From assembly GCA_964509885.1 (NCBI GenBank), contig CAZDZL010000002.1, positions 62,001 to 126,000 on the forward strand: DNA of 64,000 nucleotides, in the 5' to 3' direction. The first letter of the stretch is position 1; the number at the start of each line of letters is the position of its first letter. Made by a program: the position numbers and the translations under genes. Shown here piece by piece: positions 1 through 8,071 of the stretch. The stretch is from Palsa-1447 sp964509885 (GTDB lineage: Bacteria > Verrucomicrobiota > Verrucomicrobiia > Opitutales > Opitutaceae). The notes below the pieces were generated by a model, which saw nothing but the letters and a program-made list of their open reading frames with translations, did not search any database and was not told the origin of the DNA.

Positions 1-349
1 CGTCGAGGAGCGTCGCGGCCACGAGCTTCGCCGTGTCGATCACGCTCCCGCCCCCGAGGGCGACGACCACGTCGGCCCGGAAGCCGGCGGAGCGGATCGA
101 GCCGGTCGCCGACGCGACGCTGCTGAACGGCGGCTCGGGCTCCGTCTGGTCGAAGGTGAAGTAGCTGACGCCGGCGCCGTCCAGGGCGCCGGTCACCTGC
201 GCCAGCAGGCCGGCGGCCCTCACGCCGGCGTCGGTGACGATGAAGGGCTTTGCCCGTCCGAGGCGGGCGAGCTCCCCCGGCAGGTCGGAGGCGACGCCGC
301 GGCCGAAGCGCGTCCTGCGCGGCAGGTTGTTCTCGAAGGTGTTGGGCAT
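1..349 (-). CDS. Iron-containing alcohol dehydrogenase, N-terminal part (runs off window)
   Basis: The reading frame opens at an ATG at 349 (MPNTFENNLPRRT) and continues past base 1, so only about 116 residues are present. The segment includes GGGSVIDTAK, the NAD(P)-binding loop of group III Fe-dependent alcohol dehydrogenases; the metal-binding His residues lie beyond the window. It begins 32 bp after the stop of the desaturase/Rieske/reductase fusion on the same strand, so it is probably the last seen gene of the galM-led unit. Family members oxidise alcohols or reduce aldehydes, and 4-hydroxybutyrate dehydrogenase and maleylacetate reductase are close relatives. Inference: it could remove the aldehyde released by the upstream oxygenase. 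No clear ribosome-binding site precedes the ATG. Confidence 0.85.
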   Translation of the reverse strand, partial: MPNTFENNLPRRTRFGRGVASDLPGELARLGRAKPFIVTDAGVRAAGLLAQVTGALDGAGVSYFTFDQTEPEPPFSSVASATGSIRSAGFRADVVVALGGGSVIDTAKLVAATLLD

Positions 350-381
350 CTCGGGAGGGTATGGGCCTCGGGCGCCCGCGG

Positions 382-2628
382 CTAGAACTCGTCGTAGGCG
401 ACCTGGCTGTCGGGGACGCCCAGCTCCGCGAGCATCCGCGTGCACGCCTTGATCATCTGCGGCGGGCCGCACAGGTAGTATTCCACGGCCTTGGGGTTCG
501 CGCACCCCTTGAGGTAGTCCTCGAGGACGACCTCGTGGATGAAGCCGACCTTGCCGCTCCAGCCGTCGCCCGGCAGCGGGGAGGATAGGGCCAGGTGGAA
601 CGAGAAGTTCGGGTGCGCCTTCGCCAGGCAGCGGAAGTAGTCCTCGTAGAAGATCTCCTGCCTGGAGCGGGCCCCGTACCAGAAGCTGACCCTGCGGGCG
701 GTGTGCAGCGTCTCGAAGAGGTGCGAGAGGTGGGCGCGCAGCGGGGCCATGCCGGCCCCGCCTCCGATGAAGACCATCTCGCGCTGGGTGGGCTTGACGT
801 GGAACTCGCCGAAGGGGCCGATGGCGGTGACGATGTCGCCGGCCCTGAGGCTGAAGGCGTACGCGGAGCCGACGCCCGGCGGGCAGTCCTGGCCGGGGGG
901 CGGCGTCGCGATCCGCACGTTGAAGCGCAGCTCGCGCTCCAGGGCGTGGTTGCTCGCGATCGAGTAGTTGTTGCGGCGGGCCGGCCCGGGGTTCCTGGCG
1001 ACCAGGTCGAACACGTGCTGGGCCTCCCAGACGGACGCGTACGGCTCGGGGATGTCGAAGTCGCGGAAGCGGATCTCGTCGTAGGGGGGGATGTCGAGCT
1101 GCAGGTAGTCGCCCGGGGTGAACGCGACCTTCTCGGCGGGGTCCGCGGGCTCGAGGACCAGCTCCCGGATGAAGGTGGAGACGCTCCTGTTGCTGACGAC
1201 GCGCAGCCTGAAGGATCTCTGGGCGCGGGCGCCCACGCCGGCGGCGTGGGTGACGTTCAGGTGGATGCGGCCGCGGCGCTCCTCGATCGGGTAGGTGGCG
1301 AGGCCCCTGCAGACCGGGGCCCGGGCCGGCGAGCCGTCCCTCAGGTTGAACCTGCCGTTGTGCTTCGGGCACTCGATCGTGCGGCCGATCACGAGGCCCC
1401 CGGCCAGGTGCGTGTTGCCGTGCGTGCAGATGCCGTCGGTCGCGTAGAGGGAGCCGCCCGCGTCGCGGCAGAGGGCGAACGTCCGCTTCTCGTGGTCGAA
1501 GCGGATCACGTCCGCGGGGCCGAGGTCGGCGGCGGCGCAGACCTCTATCCAGCCCTGCGCGTCGGGGCGCGCGTGCGAGGAGCGGCCCTCCTCGACGGGG
1601 CGTCCCTTGGGCTCGGGGAGCCGGCGCCTGACGAAGTAGGCCGGGTCCTTCCTTTGCCTCAGGACCGAGGGGACGATCTCCCGCCAGGCGTTGAGGATGC
1701 TGGTGTAGGGGACGGGGCAGTCGTCCTTCACGAGCTCGTGGAGCCTCGGGAGCGCGTGGTACGGCACCAGCGGGAACATGTGGTGCTCCACGTGGTAGTT
1801 CATGTTCCAGTAGAGGTACCGGTTGACCGCGTTCATGTAGACCGTCCGGCAGTTGAGGCGGTGGTCGAGGACGTTCTCGGCGAGGCCGGCGTGCTGGGTG
1901 AGCCCGTAGACGACCATGAGCCACGTCCCGAAGAAGTTGGTGAAGCCGACGAGGAAGAGCGGCAGGAAGCTATGGGTCGCGATCGCCGTGGCGATGACGG
2001 CGGCGTAGATCGCCACGTAGACGCGCGCCTTGGCGAAGACCTTCGGGAACTCCGACTCGGGGATGTAGGTCCTCTCCTCGGGCAGCGACCGGCCGAGGGA
2101 GTGCAGGATGATCTTCTTGAAGTAGACCGGGTAGGTCCCGAGGCCGAAGAAGCTCTTCGTGATGTCCACCAGGTTCGGGGGCCGCGGCACCGCGATCTCC
2201 GGGTCGCGCCCCACGATGATCGTGTCGCTGTGGTGGCGGGTGTGGCTCCAGCGCCACGGGGTCGACTCCCGCATGATCATGAACGACGCCACCTCGTAGA
2301 GGGCGTTGTTCATCCAGTCGGTCCTGAACGCCGTGCCGTGCCCGGACTCGTGCCAGCGGGAGTCGGAGGTCGAGGCGTAGAGGACGGCGTAGGCGAGGTA
2401 GGGAAGGACCGCCCACCAGGTCCCCCAGAGGGCGCAGGTCGCCCAGCCGAAGCCGGCGATCAGCACGACCCAGAGGGCGATGTCGCGCATCGCCGGCCCG
2501 TCGCGGCGCTCGAGGAGCTTGCGCATCGTCTCCCGCGGGACCGGGCACTGGTACCAGTCCGCCTCGGCGAGGCCCTTCTCGACGGCGGCCGTGGAGTTCA
2601 CGCCGACCAGGCTGTAGTCGAGCTTCAT
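382..2628 (-). CDS. Three-domain oxygenase: membrane diiron hydroxylase + Rieske ferredoxin + ferredoxin reductase (MocD-MocE-MocF-like fusion)
   Basis: This is a 748-residue protein from ATG 2628 (MKLDYSLVGVN); the frame is open further upstream but only over the end of galM. Residues about 1-330 are a fatty-acid-desaturase/AlkB-type membrane domain with His boxes HESGH (93-97), HTRHH (129-133) and HVEHH (279-283), which bind the diiron centre. Residues about 360-460 are a Rieske [2Fe-2S] domain with CTH (401-403) and CPKH (420-423). Residues about 470-748 are a NqrF-like FAD/NAD reductase with NNYSIAS (553-559), GGGAGMAPLR (622-631) and CGPPQM (720-725). The parts correspond to rhizobial MocD, MocE and MocF, described as a ferredoxin-oxygenase complex for rhizopine. 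The chain therefore carries its own NAD(P)H-to-diiron electron path. Substrate unknown; O- or N-demethylation or hydroxylation is plausible. It lies 38 bp after galM and 32 bp before the Fe-ADH. Confidence 0.88.
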   Translation of the reverse strand: MKLDYSLVGVNSTAAVEKGLAEADWYQCPVPRETMRKLLERRDGPAMRDIALWVVLIAGFGWATCALWGTWWAVLPYLAYAVLYASTSDSRWHESGHGTAFRTDWMNNALYEVASFMIMRESTPWRWSHTRHHSDTIIVGRDPEIAVPRPPNLVDITKSFFGLGTYPVYFKKIILHSLGRSLPEERTYIPESEFPKVFAKARVYVAIYAAVIATAIATHSFLPLFLVGFTNFFGTWLMVVYGLTQHAGLAENVLDHRLNCRTVYMNAVNRYLYWNMNYHVEHHMFPLVPYHALPRLHELVKDDCPVPYTSILNAWREIVPSVLRQRKDPAYFVRRRLPEPKGRPVEEGRSSHARPDAQGWIEVCAAADLGPADVIRFDHEKRTFALCRDAGGSLYATDGICTHGNTHLAGGLVIGRTIECPKHNGRFNLRDGSPARAPVCRGLATYPIEERRGRIHLNVTHAAGVGARAQRSFRLRVVSNRSVSTFIRELVLEPADPAEKVAFTPGDYLQLDIPPYDEIRFRDFDIPEPYASVWEAQHVFDLVARNPGPARRNNYSIASNHALERELRFNVRIATPPPGQDCPPGVGSAYAFSLRAGDIVTAIGPFGEFHVKPTQREMVFIGGGAGMAPLRAHLSHLFETLHTARRVSFWYGARSRQEIFYEDYFRCLAKAHPNFSFHLALSSPLPGDGWSGKVGFIHEVVLEDYLKGCANPKAVEYYLCGPPQMIKACTRMLAELGVPDSQVAYDEF

Positions 2629-2666
2629 GGGCGGCCGGGACAGGACCGCTGTTTCGTGGTCGTGGC

Positions 2667-3716
2667 TCACGATGTGGAGAACCCGTAGATGGTGCGGTGG
2701 CGCTGCGGGCGGCCGGGGCCCACGAGGATGTCGCCGAAGGGCGCCGCGCCCGAGCCGTTGGGATAGCCGTGGCACTCCAGGCAGAAGCCGGCGTGCGGGC
2801 CGTAGGGGAGCCCCGACTTGCCGACGCGTGTGCCGTCGAGCCCGACGCCCGTGTAGAACTGCAGGCACGCCTCGTCGGTGCGCACCTCGAGCACGCGCCC
2901 GCTGCCGTGCTCGACGACCCGGGCGACGAGCCTCGGGCTCGCCGGCTGCGGCTCGCCGTCCTTGCGCAGGAGGTACACGTCGCCGTGCGCCCTGAAGAGC
3001 GTCGGCAGGGCCTCCTCCATGCGCCTCGGGCTCCTGAAGTCCGCCCCGAGCCCGGCGACCGACATCCGCGTGTCGGAGAGCGTCATGGCGTCGTCCGTCG
3101 GCACGTAGTCGTCCGCGAGGATCTGGACCTCGTGGCCCGAGAGGTCGCGGGAGCCCTCGCCCGCGAGGTTGAAGTAGGAGTGGTTGCCGAGGCTGAGCGG
3201 GGTCACGCGGTCGGAGGTGGCCTCGGACTCGATGACGAAGGCGTTGTCGGCCGTCAGCGTGTAGGTGACGGCGATGTCGACCGTCCCGGGATAGCCCTCC
3301 TCGCCGTCGGGGCTCCTGTAGGAGAGCCGCAGCGACGCGCCGCCGTCGTCCCGCGGAAGCGCCTCTGCGTCCCAGACGCGCTTGTCCAGGCCGCGGCGCC
3401 CGCCGTGGATGTGGTTGCGGCCCTCGTTGCGCTCGAGCGGGAAGGTCGCGCCGTCCACCGAGAGGCGCCCACCCGTGACCCGGCCCGCGATGCGCCCCAG
3501 GATGGCCCCGAAGTACGGGTGCCCGCGGGCATAGTCCCCGAGGTCGCGGAACCCGAGGACGATGTCGGCCAGCCGCGCGTGGCGGTCCGGCATGAAGAGG
3601 GACGTGATGATCCCGCCGTAGTCCAGGACCTGCACGGACGCCCCGGACCCGTTTGTCAGGGTGTAGGCCTCGACGGATTCACCGGAGGGGAGCGAGCCAA
3701 AGGGGCGGGAACTCAT
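2667..3716 (-). CDS. galM: Aldose 1-epimerase (mutarotase)
   Basis: A 349-residue GalM family protein that interconverts alpha and beta anomers of free sugars. The catalytic pieces are visible: NHIHGG (101-106), NHSYFNLAG with H179, and the C-terminal LECHGYPN containing the likely base E314. The start is ATG 3716 (MSSRPFGS) or ATG 3722, two codons earlier. The in-frame codon at 3761 is rejected because the predicted promoter -10 box at 3739-3744 lies downstream of it. First gene of the leftward unit that includes the oxygenase fusion and the Fe-ADH, and divergent from the AraC gene. No signal peptide, so probably cytoplasmic. A mutarotase here argues that the pathway releases a free sugar or cyclic polyol. 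Confidence 0.92.
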   Translation of the reverse strand: MSSRPFGSLPSGESVEAYTLTNGSGASVQVLDYGGIITSLFMPDRHARLADIVLGFRDLGDYARGHPYFGAILGRIAGRVTGGRLSVDGATFPLERNEGRNHIHGGRRGLDKRVWDAEALPRDDGGASLRLSYRSPDGEEGYPGTVDIAVTYTLTADNAFVIESEATSDRVTPLSLGNHSYFNLAGEGSRDLSGHEVQILADDYVPTDDAMTLSDTRMSVAGLGADFRSPRRMEEALPTLFRAHGDVYLLRKDGEPQPASPRLVARVVEHGSGRVLEVRTDEACLQFYTGVGLDGTRVGKSGLPYGPHAGFCLECHGYPNGSGAAPFGDILVGPGRPQRHRTIYGFSTS

Positions 3717-3738
3717 GGGCATGGGGCGCAGCGGGGTC

Positions 3739-3808
3739 AGTGTAGCCCAACGGGGTGCCACGGTCTTCTCGCCTTCTGTGAAATAGTTCTCATTATTTGC
3801 TCACATGC
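3739..3808 (-). promoter_or_regulatory. AraC-type operator (3762-3808) with -10-like box (3739-3744) for the galM unit
   Basis: The 47 bp at 3762-3808 match 14774-14820 at 39 of 47 positions with no gaps. Read on the minus strand, the element holds TGAGCA, TGAGAA and CGAGAA half-sites spaced 11 and 21 bp apart, about one and two helical turns, and ends in GAGAAGACC. Seventeen bp further on is TACACT, a -10-like hexamer; the second copy has TACATT at the same distance. The layout suits an activator bound over a weak -35. The element overlaps the ATG of the AraC gene at 3805, which suggests autoregulation. The conservation and spacing are seen directly; the binding protein is inferred. Confidence 0.7.
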
Positions 3809-4713
3809 TGGAGGACCTGAAGCTTGGGAGGCAGTATGACGGGCTGATCTACCTCGTGGAGTCGGCGCGCAACCCGCCGACCATCAGGAGCCACCGGCAC
3901 GTCGAGCTGGAGCTGAACCTGGTCGTGCGGGGCACGATCAGCTACGTCCTCGGCGAGCAGCGCTTCACGTTCGGCCGGCGCACGCTCCTCTGGCTCTACC
4001 CCTCCCAGGAGCACCAGCTGGTCGACCGCTCCAGCGACGCCGAGAACTACGTCGCCGTGTTCAAGCCGCGCCTGATCGCGCGCTCCTGCCGGAGCGCGTC
4101 GTACGAGGGGCTGAAGCGCGACAGGGCCGAGGTGGACGGCGTGCTCCACACGGTGCTCCCCGTGGAGGACTTCGACCTCGTCCGAAAGACGATGGACAGC
4201 CTCATGGAGGCGGCGCCGGACCCCGACGTGCTGAACCGCGAGGCGGGCTTCGGCGTCGCCTCCGACTTCAGGTACGACCACAGGGACCCCGACGGCCTGA
4301 ACGCGGGGCTGCACCACCTGCTGCTGCTCTGCTGGCGCTGCCAGCGGGCGGGCACGGGGAGCGGCGACTCGGTCACGCTGCACTCGGCGGTGCGCAAGGC
4401 GCTCGACTCGATCAGCAAGGGCAGCGAGAAGCAGAGCCTGCGCGCGCTGGCGCTGCGCTGCGGCGCCAGCGAGGCGCACCTGAGCCGCATGTTCACGCGC
4501 CAGATCGGCGTGTCGGTGAGCCGCTACCGCAACTCCGTCCGGCTCGCCCGTTTCATGCAGTACATCCGCCAGCCCGAGCCGAGGACGATCACGGAGGCCG
4601 TCTACGCCGCGGGCTTCGGAAGCTACGCCCAGTTCCACCGGGTGTTCACCCAGGCGTACGGACGCGGCCCGCGGGAGTGCCTTCAGGCCTTCAAGGAGCC
4701 CGTGGAGGCCTGA
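3805..4713 (+). CDS. AraC family transcriptional regulator
   Basis: A 302-residue protein with an N-terminal cupin-like ligand domain (HRHVELELNLVVRG near residue 30) and a C-terminal AraC-type double helix-turn-helix from about residue 205, including LRALALRCGASEAHLSRMF and the closing AGFGSYAQFHRVF segment. It is transcribed away from galM and towards the Gfo/Idh gene, so it lies between the two units whose promoters share a 47-bp element. The ATG at 3805 is inside the last bases of that element, so the transcript would be nearly leaderless or the operator is bound over the start. It is the obvious candidate regulator of both units. The ligand is unknown. Confidence 0.92.
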   Translation: MLEDLKLGRQYDGLIYLVESARNPPTIRSHRHVELELNLVVRGTISYVLGEQRFTFGRRTLLWLYPSQEHQLVDRSSDAENYVAVFKPRLIARSCRSASYEGLKRDRAEVDGVLHTVLPVEDFDLVRKTMDSLMEAAPDPDVLNREAGFGVASDFRYDHRDPDGLNAGLHHLLLLCWRCQRAGTGSGDSVTLHSAVRKALDSISKGSEKQSLRALALRCGASEAHLSRMFTRQIGVSVSRYRNSVRLARFMQYIRQPEPRTITEAVYAAGFGSYAQFHRVFTQAYGRGPRECLQAFKEPVEA

Positions 4714-4742
4714 CGGCGGCGCGCGGCGGGGATATCTGCGTC

Positions 4743-6038
4743 TCACCACCATGGCTGGCCCGTGAAGGCGGGCTTCGGCAGCGTCCACGCAGGCGTGGAC
4801 GGCGCGAGCTTCTCCAGGAGGTCCGAGAGCATCGCGGAGCCCGCCGGGGGCCCCCCGAGGTCGGGGACGTCGAGCAGCTCCCCGTCGCGCTTCGCGGACT
4901 CGTGGGCGACGATCCCGGGGATGTTGTAGCGGGCCGCGGCCCAGACGTGGTTGGGCGGCAGGGCGCCCGTGGTGCAGGACCGCACGAAGTCGTCCACGAG
5001 GAAGTGGTGCGAGCCGTGGTGGCCGCTCGGGCGGTTCACGAGCTCCGGCGGCAGGCGCCACGTGGGGTGCACGGGGGCCATGCCCGAGTAGAAGTCGTGC
5101 TGGGTGCTGTCCTTGGGCTCGCCGGCGGCCTTGCGGTCGCTCTCGGCGACCGGGACGCAGCGCAGCAGGTCGTTGAGCGGGGTGATCTCGCGGTCGCGGT
5201 TGACCCAGACGTCGCCCTCGGGCTGCTCCTCGTAGCAGCCCTCGGTCCCGAAGAGGCTCAGGCGCACCGAGCGGCCGCCCCAGTGGCCGACCCTGCGGAA
5301 CTCATTGATCCTCGCGGTGCCGCCGTCGCTCGTCCGGAAGAGCGCGGTCTCGTTGCTGAAGGCGTTGTCCCACTGGTTCTGTCCCCTGCCGAAGACGCCG
5401 TCGCCGCTCTTGTCCACCTGGCCGAGGCAGGAGACGCGCGTCAGGTGCGCCCCGGTCACGCTCACGATCATGCTCATCGTGTGGGTGGGATAGAGCATGG
5501 GCGGCACGCCCGCGGTCCGCTTCCAGTCCGGGCCGCCGCTGTGCTGGTAGGCCTGGTAGAAGCCGTGCGACATGTCGTGCATGTACTCGCCCTCGCCGTA
5601 GACGAACCTGCCGAACCTCCCCTGGCGCCACATCTCGCGGCAGAAGAGCGTCGAGGGGTAGTAGTAGCTCGTCTCGCCGAGCATGTAGATGAGGCCCGTC
5701 CTCCTGACGGTCTCCACCAGCTCGCCGAGCTCCTCGAGCGTGTTGCCGGCCGGCACCGCCGAGTAGACGTGCTTGCCGGCCTTCAGCGCGGCGATCGCCT
5801 GCGGGGCGTGGAGCCAGCGCTGGGTGAAGATCGCCACCGCGTCGCAGTCGCTCGCGAGGAGCTCGTCCAGGGAGCCGTAGGTCTCGGTCACGCCCGCCAG
5901 CTCGGCCTCCGCCCTCCTGCGCTCCGGCAGGATCTCCGTCAGGCTCACGGCGCGCACCTGCGGGTGGACCTTGAAGAGGGGGGTGAAGGCCCGGGCGAAG
6001 CCGCCCGCGCCCAGGATGCCGACCTTGATGGGTTTCAT
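4743..6038 (-). CDS. Gfo/Idh/MocA family oxidoreductase
   Basis: A 431-residue NAD(P)-dependent oxidoreductase. The Rossmann loop GILGAGGFAR is at residues 8-16. The family normally has an EKP motif whose Lys takes part in catalysis; here the aligned segment is VYSAVPAGN (91-99), so Glu and Lys are replaced by Ala and Val. His-rich segments further on (YPTHTM, HHGSHH) may be in the active site. The family acts on sugars, inositols and amino-sugars, and rhizobial MocA of rhizopine catabolism belongs to it. It is the last gene of the six-gene leftward unit, 13 bp after the GH127 stop, and convergent with the AraC gene. The missing Lys suggests a non-standard mechanism or an altered substrate. 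No signal peptide. Confidence 0.9.
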   Translation of the reverse strand: MKPIKVGILGAGGFARAFTPLFKVHPQVRAVSLTEILPERRRAEAELAGVTETYGSLDELLASDCDAVAIFTQRWLHAPQAIAALKAGKHVYSAVPAGNTLEELGELVETVRRTGLIYMLGETSYYYPSTLFCREMWRQGRFGRFVYGEGEYMHDMSHGFYQAYQHSGGPDWKRTAGVPPMLYPTHTMSMIVSVTGAHLTRVSCLGQVDKSGDGVFGRGQNQWDNAFSNETALFRTSDGGTARINEFRRVGHWGGRSVRLSLFGTEGCYEEQPEGDVWVNRDREITPLNDLLRCVPVAESDRKAAGEPKDSTQHDFYSGMAPVHPTWRLPPELVNRPSGHHGSHHFLVDDFVRSCTTGALPPNHVWAAARYNIPGIVAHESAKRDGELLDVPDLGGPPAGSAMLSDLLEKLAPSTPAWTLPKPAFTGQPWW

Positions 6039-6051
6039 GGGAGCCGGGCCG

Positions 6052-8028
6052 TCACGGGGCCATGGGGAAGGTCATGCGCCGCAGGATCGCCTCGCCGCTT
6101 CCCATGGGAACGAGGGCGATCGTCTCCATCTTGCCCGTGCCCTGGTTCAGGACCTTGGCCTGGAGGCGGACGGGCGAGGCGTCCCACGGGTACCGCGCGT
6201 CGGCCGCGCCGTTCTGCGCGAGGCCGAAGGCGCCGTCCGGCGCCTGGGACAGCGCATAGTGGCCCTGGGCCCACACCTCGGGGAACACGAGGTAGTCGTG
6301 GAAGCCGGGGACGGGGTAGTCCTTGACGGGCCTCTTGATGGCGGCGATCGGCAGGGCGTAGAAGAGCGGCCCGCGCCGCACGTAGAACTCCCCGTTGTTG
6401 GCGGGCACGGGCTGCGCCTGCGCGCCGAAGGAGAGCTGCACGGCGTCCCCGGCGTGCCAGGTCTTGGAGACGAGGAGCCAGTCGCCCGCGCGGCGCACGT
6501 CGGCCCCGTCGCAGGTGGCCGAGATGCTCGAGGCCCACGAGGGGATCCTCAGGTGCAGGACGAAGGCGGCGGGCTTCTCCGGGTCGACGCCGATGCGCAG
6601 CGCCTCCGAGAAGGGGTAGGTGGTCTCCTCCGCGATCCGCACCGCCGTGCCCGCGACGGTCGTATGCACCTCCGAGGGCCCGTAGAGCGTGGCCGCCAGG
6701 CCGTCCGCGGCGCGCATCCACATGCTGCGCACGAAGACGGGGCCGATCTGCGTGAAGTTCGGGGCGCAGCAGTTGGCGACGTCCTCGTGGGCGGGGGAGA
6801 AGATCACGCGGTTCATGATCGCGCCCTCGATCCGGGCGAGGTTGTCCGTCGAGACGTAGGTCAGCGCCGTCCCGTCGGGAAGGCGCGTGCCCTGGACCGA
6901 GTTGTAGAAGGTGGTCTCGGCCTGCTCGGCGAGCGCGGCCCGCCCGGTCTTCTGCGCCGCGCTGAGGAGGGACGTCATCCATTCCTTCTCCCCGCAGCCC
7001 TCGTAGCCGCCCAGGTCGGGGTCGGTCGGCTTGTTCGCGATGAACTCGTCCGAGACGGGGCCGCCGGTCGGCGACACGTGGACCCACGACTTCGCGAACC
7101 CCTCGTCCGCCGCGGCGCGCAGGACTGCGTCCCCCGTCGCGTAGGCGGCCCATATCGGCACCCTCAGGCCCTCGTAGGTCGTCGCGCCGTGGCCCTCGAA
7201 CGGGTGGTCCGCCGACAGGAGCGTCGCGAGCGCGATGTCCGTCCTCATGTGCCTGGAGTAGTCCCGGTAGAGGTAGACCCCGAAGTCGCGGTAGGCGGTG
7301 TTGCCGGTCAGGTCGTAGAGCCGCTCCACCACGTCGGTGAACATCAGGTTGTGGTTCTGCGTCTCGGCGCCGTAGGGGTCGACCCGGCCCTCGCCGTAGT
7401 GGCTCATGGTCAGCTGGACGGCGCGCTCGACCGCGGCGAGGACCTCGGCCTTCCCGGTCGCCTCGTAGTAGGCGATCAGCCCGCGGAAGATGCAGGTCTG
7501 GGTCCAGAGCTCGCCGTTGTCCACGTCGCCCCCGGCCCACCGCAGCGTCGGGCCGTAGATGCCCATGTAGCCGTCGGCGTCCTGCGCCTTGAGGAGGTAG
7601 TCGACCTTCGCGTCGGCCTGGGCCCGCTCCGCGGGCAGGCCCGTCAGGAGCTCCATCATGGTGCTGCCGGTCCGCCAGTTGCCCTCGGTCTCGCCTTTCC
7701 ACCACGCGCCCTCGGCGCCGCCCCAGCTGCCGCCCCCGGCGTTCTGGATGTGGTCGGGGGTGTTCCGGTTGACCCCGAATATCAGCGCCCCGCAGGTCAT
7801 GGGGGCGACCTCGGGCATGTGGCCGGCGAAGCCGACCTTCAGGTCCCGGATGAACTGCTCGCGGATCCAGCCCGTCGGCATGACCTCGCCGAATCGGAGG
7901 AGCTGGAACTGCGGCTCGACGGCGTACCTGGCCGGGTCCGCGTGCGCCGCGCCGGCGAGGGCAAGGGCGAGGGCCAGGAGTGCCACCGCGCGGGGCGCGG
8001 GCGGGCGTGTGAAGGGGTGCGATGTCAT
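6052..8028 (-). CDS. Secreted glycoside hydrolase family 127 (beta-L-arabinofuranosidase type)
   Basis: A 658-residue protein with a signal peptide (residues about 1-30, ending AGAAHA). The fold and motifs match GH127/DUF1680. The Zn-Cys catalytic site typical of HypBA1-type enzymes is present as E343-G-C345 (YEGCGEKEW) and the C420-C421 pair (NCCAPN), one Cys of which acts as nucleophile in the characterised family members. It should remove a beta-L-arabinofuranosyl or related furanosyl group outside the cytoplasm. It lies between the sugar porter and the Gfo/Idh gene with short gaps, consistent with one operon. Function within GH127 is variable, so the exact glycoside is not assigned. Confidence 0.9.
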   Translation of the reverse strand: MTSHPFTRPPAPRAVALLALALALAGAAHADPARYAVEPQFQLLRFGEVMPTGWIREQFIRDLKVGFAGHMPEVAPMTCGALIFGVNRNTPDHIQNAGGGSWGGAEGAWWKGETEGNWRTGSTMMELLTGLPAERAQADAKVDYLLKAQDADGYMGIYGPTLRWAGGDVDNGELWTQTCIFRGLIAYYEATGKAEVLAAVERAVQLTMSHYGEGRVDPYGAETQNHNLMFTDVVERLYDLTGNTAYRDFGVYLYRDYSRHMRTDIALATLLSADHPFEGHGATTYEGLRVPIWAAYATGDAVLRAAADEGFAKSWVHVSPTGGPVSDEFIANKPTDPDLGGYEGCGEKEWMTSLLSAAQKTGRAALAEQAETTFYNSVQGTRLPDGTALTYVSTDNLARIEGAIMNRVIFSPAHEDVANCCAPNFTQIGPVFVRSMWMRAADGLAATLYGPSEVHTTVAGTAVRIAEETTYPFSEALRIGVDPEKPAAFVLHLRIPSWASSISATCDGADVRRAGDWLLVSKTWHAGDAVQLSFGAQAQPVPANNGEFYVRRGPLFYALPIAAIKRPVKDYPVPGFHDYLVFPEVWAQGHYALSQAPDGAFGLAQNGAADARYPWDASPVRLQAKVLNQGTGKMETIALVPMGSGEAILRRMTFPMAP

Positions 8029-8071
8029 AGGTGTCTCCCAGGTTGGGCTCGGGGCGTTTCCGCGGGTCGTT

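Noticed and set aside
595..2688. Plus-strand frame of about 700 codons opposite the oxygenase fusion
   Set aside because: Mirror of a gene with intact His-box, Rieske and reductase motifs; composition is that of a shadow frame.
3717..3761. Longer galM start at 3761
   Set aside because: It lies upstream of the predicted -10 box, and the extra residues do not resemble GalM.
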